This document shows, in pieces, positions 7,673-9,995 of a stretch of DNA of 9,995 nt. The notes beneath the pieces are model-generated. The model searched no databases, was not told the DNA's origin, and was given only the letters and a program-made list of their open reading frames with translations. Numbering within the stretch: position 1 is the first letter of the stretch; the number at the start of each line of letters is the position of its first letter. Origin of the DNA: RGIG4097 sp964367645 (GTDB lineage Bacteria > Bacillota > Clostridia > Christensenellales > CAG-917); contig CAYIYN010000058.1 of the NCBI GenBank assembly GCA_964367645.1, positions 1 through 9,995 of the forward strand, given 5' to 3'. Both the position numbers and the translations under genes were made by a program.

Positions 7673-7746
7673 TGGAGCGAATGATGGGAATCGAACCCAC
7701 AACCGCAGCTTGGGAAGCTGCTGTTTTACCACTAAACTACATTCGC
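7673..7746 (-). tRNA. tRNA-Gly, anticodon CCC
   Basis: The minus strand folds into a complete cloverleaf: a perfect 7-bp acceptor stem (GCGAATG with CATTCGC), discriminator T and encoded CCA; a 4-bp D stem (GTTT/AAAC) with an AGTGGTA loop; a 5-bp anticodon stem (GCAGC/GCTGC) with loop TTCCCAA; a 4-nt variable loop; and a 5-bp T stem with one G-T pair and loop TTCGATT. The anticodon is CCC (7712-7714 on the complement), which reads GGG glycine codons. The anticodon arm closely resembles the CTTCCCAAG loop of known bacterial tRNA-Gly(CCC). GGG can also be read by tRNA-Gly(UCC), so this is usually a secondary isoacceptor. It is a single gene with its own terminator; the promoter appears to be about 180 nt upstream. 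Confidence 0.96.
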
Positions 7747-7931
7747 AAATGCTGTTATTTCTTGCTTCACTCGCTCGTCAGCCAACTGCCAATGCGTCAG
7801 CCAACTGCCAATGATGGGAATGCCGTGTCCCGCGCAGCGGCTTTGCCGCGCTGTGCAAATATCCGAACAAGTGATTCTGCCTCCGCTTGCTCGTCGTCGA
7901 ACCCAAAAACAGGAATGCAGATGCAGAGATT
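7747..7931 (-). other. Repetitive leader/upstream region of tRNA-Gly, possible decayed tRNA cluster
   Basis: This stretch between the distant promoter and the tRNA has no credible gene but much internal structure. It contains a perfect 19-bp tandem duplication (7776-7813); a pair of imperfect 21-bp repeats (7759-7779 and 7875-7895, 16/21 identical, ending in GCTCGTC); a segment (7807-7821) matching the tRNA T-arm/acceptor (7677-7691) at 14 of 15 bases in the same orientation; a second copy of the T-loop word TCGAACCCA (7897-7905); and a hairpin (7832-7856, about 10 bp with a 2-nt bulge). It may be a processed tRNA leader, the remains of lost tRNA genes, or recombination debris. These possibilities cannot be separated by reading. 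Confidence 0.55.
7776..7813. repeat. 19-bp perfect tandem direct repeat
   Basis: Positions 7776-7794 and 7795-7813 are identical 19-mers lying head to tail (beginning CGTCAGCC and ending GCCAATG). The second copy runs into sequence resembling the 3' end of the adjacent tRNA-Gly gene. Two copies with no divergence suggest a recent slippage duplication. Confidence 0.9.
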
Positions 7932-7960
7932 ATATTATCCATAATTGTTTCAAAAGTCAA
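7932..7960 (-). promoter_or_regulatory. Strong sigma-A-type promoter pointing at tRNA-Gly
   Basis: On the minus strand -35 TTGACT (7955-7960) and -10 TAATAT (7932-7937) are separated by 17 bp; an overlapping TATAAT gives a 20-bp alternative. No equally good promoter is seen closer to the tRNA, so the predicted transcript starts near 7925 and carries about 180 nt before the mature tRNA 5' end. It is divergent from the ABC exporter promoter. Confidence 0.65.
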
Positions 7961-8072
7961 TTACAAATTTCCGGCGTAGTTTGATAATTTTAAGCGTTGC
8001 GTCGGTGATGTCTTCTATGTTTATTAAAATATTGCTAAATCGGTTTGCAGATTAATTTCCTAAACGATTTAA

Positions 8073-8101
8073 TGGATATTTAATACTCGCTGTGTTATAA
8101 T
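8073..8101 (+). promoter_or_regulatory. Extended -10 promoter of the ABC exporter operon
   Basis: A perfect TATAAT (8096-8101) is preceded by TGT, forming a TGn extended -10, with a weaker -35 TGGATA (8073-8078) at 17-bp spacing. Transcription should start near 8108, at the ribosome binding site itself, so the leader would be only about 10 nt. A second, weaker candidate just upstream (TTGCAG 8045-8050, 17 bp, TTTAAT 8068-8073) would give a longer leader. No clear operator is seen in 7961-8072. Confidence 0.6.
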
Positions 8102-8117
8102 TATTTTGAGGTGAAAA

Positions 8118-9038
8118 ATGGCAGTTATTCAAACGACCAAACTCAATAAATCATACGGCGGGAGAAAAATCTTAGATGACGTAAATCTCACCATAAACGA
8201 TGGCGAAATCTACGGACTTATCGGTCGCAACGGCGCAGGTAAAACAACACTGATAAGGATTCTTCTCGGTCTTGCCTCTCCCGACAGCGGCGAAGTGTCC
8301 ATAAACGGAGTTTCTGCCGCACAGCAGTTACGCTCACAAAGAGAAAGTATCGGTTCAATCATTGACCAGCCCTCCTTTATTCCTTATTTATCCGCATTTA
8401 ACAATATGAAAGCAACGGCTCTTTCCATAGGCATAAAAGACGATGAAAAATTGCGCGAAGAGCTGCGTTTTGTGGGGCTGAATCCCGATGACAAACTCCC
8501 AGCCAAAAACTTTTCACTTGGGATGAAACAGCGTCTTGCGATTGCTATGTCAATGCTCGGCGATCCCAAAATTTTGGTGCTTGACGAACCTGTCAACGGA
8601 TTGGATCCAACCGGCATTTATGAATTCCGCGAACTGATAACAAAACTAAACTCGGAAAGAAAAATCACCATACTGATTTCTTCGCATCTGCTGGCGGAAC
8701 TAAGCAAAACGGCCAGTGCCTACGGGATTATGGAGCGCGGGAAACTGCTGCGTGAAATCCGCGGTGCGGAACTTGATAATCTTGCGCGCCCCTTCTATAA
8801 GGTTGTTGTTGCAGAGATGAAGAGCGCTGTAAACGTGCTTATCGACAATTTCAAACCATACCAATTTGAAATTTTGCCCTTCAATACTCTTTCCATTTAC
8901 GATATGGAAAAAAACGCGGGCGAAATCGCAACGCTTTTTGCCGCGGCGGGCGTGCCCGTTATCAGCATATCAAGGCAAGAAGGAGATTTGGAATCAGTGT
9001 TTATCTCAATGATGGGAGGTGTTCACAATGAACAATAA
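8118..9038 (+). CDS. ABC transporter ATP-binding protein (ABC-2 exporter type)
   Basis: This 306-aa protein hydrolyses ATP to drive export through the membrane partner encoded next door. Landmarks are Walker A GRNGAGKTT (36-44), a Q-loop region around Q84, the signature SLGMKQR (133-139; Met in place of the second Gly of LSGGQ is common in this subfamily), Walker B ILVLDEP (152-158) with the D-loop NGLDP (160-164), and switch His190. About 100 residues follow the nucleotide-binding domain, as in BcrA/CcmA-type ATPases of lantibiotic- and bacitracin-resistance-like exporters. The start is supported by GAGG (8108-8111) 6 nt upstream. It overlaps the permease gene by 11 nt. No regulator or two-component system adjoins it and the substrate cannot be inferred. 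Confidence 0.94.
   Translation: MAVIQTTKLNKSYGGRKILDDVNLTINDGEIYGLIGRNGAGKTTLIRILLGLASPDSGEVSINGVSAAQQLRSQRESIGSIIDQPSFIPYLSAFNNMKATALSIGIKDDEKLREELRFVGLNPDDKLPAKNFSLGMKQRLAIAMSMLGDPKILVLDEPVNGLDPTGIYEFRELITKLNSERKITILISSHLLAELSKTASAYGIMERGKLLREIRGAELDNLARPFYKVVVAEMKSAVNVLIDNFKPYQFEILPFNTLSIYDMEKNAGEIATLFAAAGVPVISISRQEGDLESVFISMMGGVHNEQ
9014..9019 (+). promoter_or_regulatory. Ribosome binding site that fixes the permease start
   Basis: GGGAGG, inside the end of the ATPase gene, lies 8 nt before the ATG at 9028. An in-frame GTG at 9019-9021 overlaps this site and cannot be the start served by it, so the ATG is preferred. Confidence 0.75.
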
Positions 9039-9861
9039 CAACTCCCTCAAAAAATATAATAATCTGCTTATATCGGATTATTTCAAAATTTCGCATCTAA
9101 AAAGCGTTATCGTTTCCGGCATAATTATGGCAGTGCTCATCGTCATAAATTATGCAACTTTGTGGTTTCAAGCATCGATGATTGAAGGCGCCGACATACC
9201 CAGCGATATTATCATATCATATACTTTCACGGGCAAAAGCATGCTCTTCGGTTCAACGTCCTATATCAATTTAGGGTTGTTTATAGCAATCATTTGCGGG
9301 ATTTTTATAGGCGGCGAATTTCGTGACGGAACCGTAAAGACCACCGTTGCGCGCGGCGCGGACAGATTGTCGCTTTATTTTGGCAAATGGCTGAGCATTG
9401 TTACACTCACAATCGTATACGTTCTATCCGCATTCCTGTTCTGCGGCATTTTGACTGCAATAAGCGGCTACGGAGTGGCATTTACGGGCGAAGAGTTCGG
9501 CTTGTTGATGCGCTCTCTTGCTTTGCAAGTTTGGGTTTCAATCGCCTCCGCGTCGGTGTATATCTGCATAGCTTTCCTTGCGCGCACGCAGGGTGCCACA
9601 ATCGGTATATCTTTGGGTCTATACTTCCTTGTCGCCATCGTAGCGGCAATCCTTATGCTCATCGCCTCGATAGTGGGTGAAAGCGCGGAATGGCTCAATA
9701 CGCTTGTGGAACTTGTCCCCTCTCAGCAACTTGCAAATGCATGCAGTTACGGACCATACGAAACGGCGGACCTGCTGAAAGTGATTTTCGTACCGCTTGC
9801 ATACATTCTTGCTACTTGCGGACTAGGTGTAATGACGTTCTTAAAACGCGATATTAAATAA
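9028..9861 (+). CDS. ABC-2 type transporter permease
   Basis: A 277-aa integral membrane protein, the partner of the preceding ATPase. After a hydrophilic Asn/Lys-rich N-terminus there are six likely transmembrane segments at about 26-47, 77-96, 121-146, 163-185, 188-217 and 250-272. Between the second and third lies GGEFRDGTVKTTVARG (95-110), the GxEFxxGT motif conserved in ABC-2 permeases of the BcrB/NatB-like class, thought to form the coupling region that contacts the ATPase. A soluble loop (about 48-76) follows the first helix. The ATG at 9028 is chosen over an in-frame GTG at 9019 on ribosome-binding-site spacing. It overlaps the ATPase gene by 11 nt, consistent with coupled translation and 1:1 assembly. 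The substrate is unknown; small lipophilic peptides or antibiotics are typical of the family. Confidence 0.9.
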   Translation: MNNNNSLKKYNNLLISDYFKISHLKSVIVSGIIMAVLIVINYATLWFQASMIEGADIPSDIIISYTFTGKSMLFGSTSYINLGLFIAIICGIFIGGEFRDGTVKTTVARGADRLSLYFGKWLSIVTLTIVYVLSAFLFCGILTAISGYGVAFTGEEFGLLMRSLALQVWVSIASASVYICIAFLARTQGATIGISLGLYFLVAIVAAILMLIASIVGESAEWLNTLVELVPSQQLANACSYGPYETADLLKVIFVPLAYILATCGLGVMTFLKRDIK

Positions 9862-9887
9862 CTACTTTATCGAAAACACACAAAATT

Positions 9888-9913
9888 AAAAAGCACCATT
9901 TGGTGCTTTTTTT
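9888..9913 (+). terminator. Intrinsic terminator of the ABC exporter operon
   Basis: A GCACC/GGTGC stem (9893-9897 and 9902-9906), extended by A-run/T-run pairing to about 10 bp, has an ATTT loop and is followed by a run of seven T residues (9907-9913). It starts 26 nt after the permease stop. Confidence 0.88.
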
Positions 9914-9952
9914 GTTAAGAAAACCATCGGATAGTCCGGTGGTTTTCTTAAC
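9914..9952. repeat. Long inverted repeat: 18-bp arms with a 3-nt loop
   Basis: The arms 9914-9931 and 9935-9952 pair along their full length with one G-T wobble, around the loop TAG. The outer 13 bp (GTTAAGAAAACCA) are perfectly complementary. Neither strand has a T-tract directly after the stem, so it is not a standard terminator. It lies directly between two ordinary terminators. It could be a transcript-end stabilising hairpin, a protein-binding palindrome or part of a small repeat element; none can be chosen from one copy. Confidence 0.8.
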
Positions 9953-9955
9953 AAT

Positions 9956-9982
9956 AAAAAGAGCGCGGTTTGCGCTCTTTTT
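9956..9982. terminator. Second intrinsic terminator, probably bidirectional
   Basis: An 11-bp perfect stem (9956-9966 and 9972-9982, core GAGCGC) with the loop GGTTT is flanked by A5 on the left and T5 on the right, so it can act on both strands. It may back up the exporter terminator or end a convergent minus-strand gene beyond the window edge. The last 13 bases (9983-9995) show nothing. Confidence 0.82.
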
Positions 9983-9995
9983 ATTTACTGTGCAC

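Noticed and set aside
7677..7821. Copy of the tRNA 3' end as an attachment site of an integrated element
   Set aside because: The second copy lies on the 5' side of the tRNA only about 130 bp away, with no integrase or cargo between; classical integration duplicates the 3' end downstream of the tRNA.
7672..7944. Plus-strand reading frame of 90 codons covering the tRNA region (starting MERMMGIEPTT)
   Set aside because: This is the well-known spurious frame produced by reading the antisense of a tRNA-Gly gene; the cloverleaf on the minus strand is complete.
7778..7960. Minus-strand 60-codon frame upstream of the tRNA
   Set aside because: It would start with TTG inside the -35 element, has no ribosome binding site, and runs through the repeat-rich tRNA leader; its composition is not protein-like.
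8136..8500. Possible frameshift or unusual signature motif in the ABC ATPase (SLGMKQR in place of LSGGQ)
   Set aside because: The frame is continuous with all other ATPase motifs present, and SLGMKQR-type signatures are normal in BcrA/CcmA-like ATPases.

Overview
This window reads as an ordinary chromosomal segment of a moderately AT-rich bacterium, most likely a Bacillota/Clostridia-type organism. The evidence is the strong GGAGG-type ribosome binding sites, sigma-A-type promoters, many A/T-flanked intrinsic terminators and a long (1035 aa) isoleucyl-tRNA synthetase of the IleRS2 type common in Clostridia. The lineage call is an inference from gene style. No phage, insertion sequence, CRISPR array, toxin-antitoxin pair or recognisable defence system is visible.

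Layout: positions 1-87 hold the last 28 codons of a plus-strand gene whose body lies outside the window. A bidirectional hairpin terminator follows (99-127), then a short 44-bp-period tandem repeat (161-248, with a decayed continuation). From 320 to 7470, five tightly packed minus-strand genes form one apparent operon. In transcription order they are isoleucyl-tRNA synthetase (ileS), a SAM-dependent methyltransferase of the rRNA-methylase type, an RluA-type pseudouridine synthase, an acyl-CoA synthetase-like AMP-forming ligase and a sugar phosphate isomerase/epimerase-like TIM barrel. Gaps are only 1, 3, 11 and 11 nt, and some ribosome binding sites overlap the previous stop codon. A good promoter lies at 7507-7535, giving a leader of only about 30 nt. 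The first three genes share a translation/RNA-modification theme; the last two look metabolic.

Upstream of ileS lies a minus-strand tRNA-Gly(CCC) gene (7673-7746) with its own terminator (7642-7671). Its best promoter is about 180 nt upstream (7932-7960). The intervening leader is internally repetitive, with a 19-bp perfect tandem duplication, a 21-bp imperfect repeat pair, a hairpin and a 14/15 match to the tRNA 3' end. It looks like recombination debris or a decayed tRNA cluster.

From 8118 to 9861 a plus-strand pair encodes an ABC exporter: an ATPase and an overlapping six-helix ABC-2 permease. An extended -10 promoter sits just upstream. The window ends in three consecutive hairpins (9888-9982): a terminator, a long 18-bp-arm inverted repeat without a T-tract, and a second, bidirectional-looking terminator.

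I did not find a convincing undescribed system. The items most worth a second look are the repetitive tRNA leader, the triple-hairpin block, the 44-bp tandem repeat and the unusual membership of the ileS operon.
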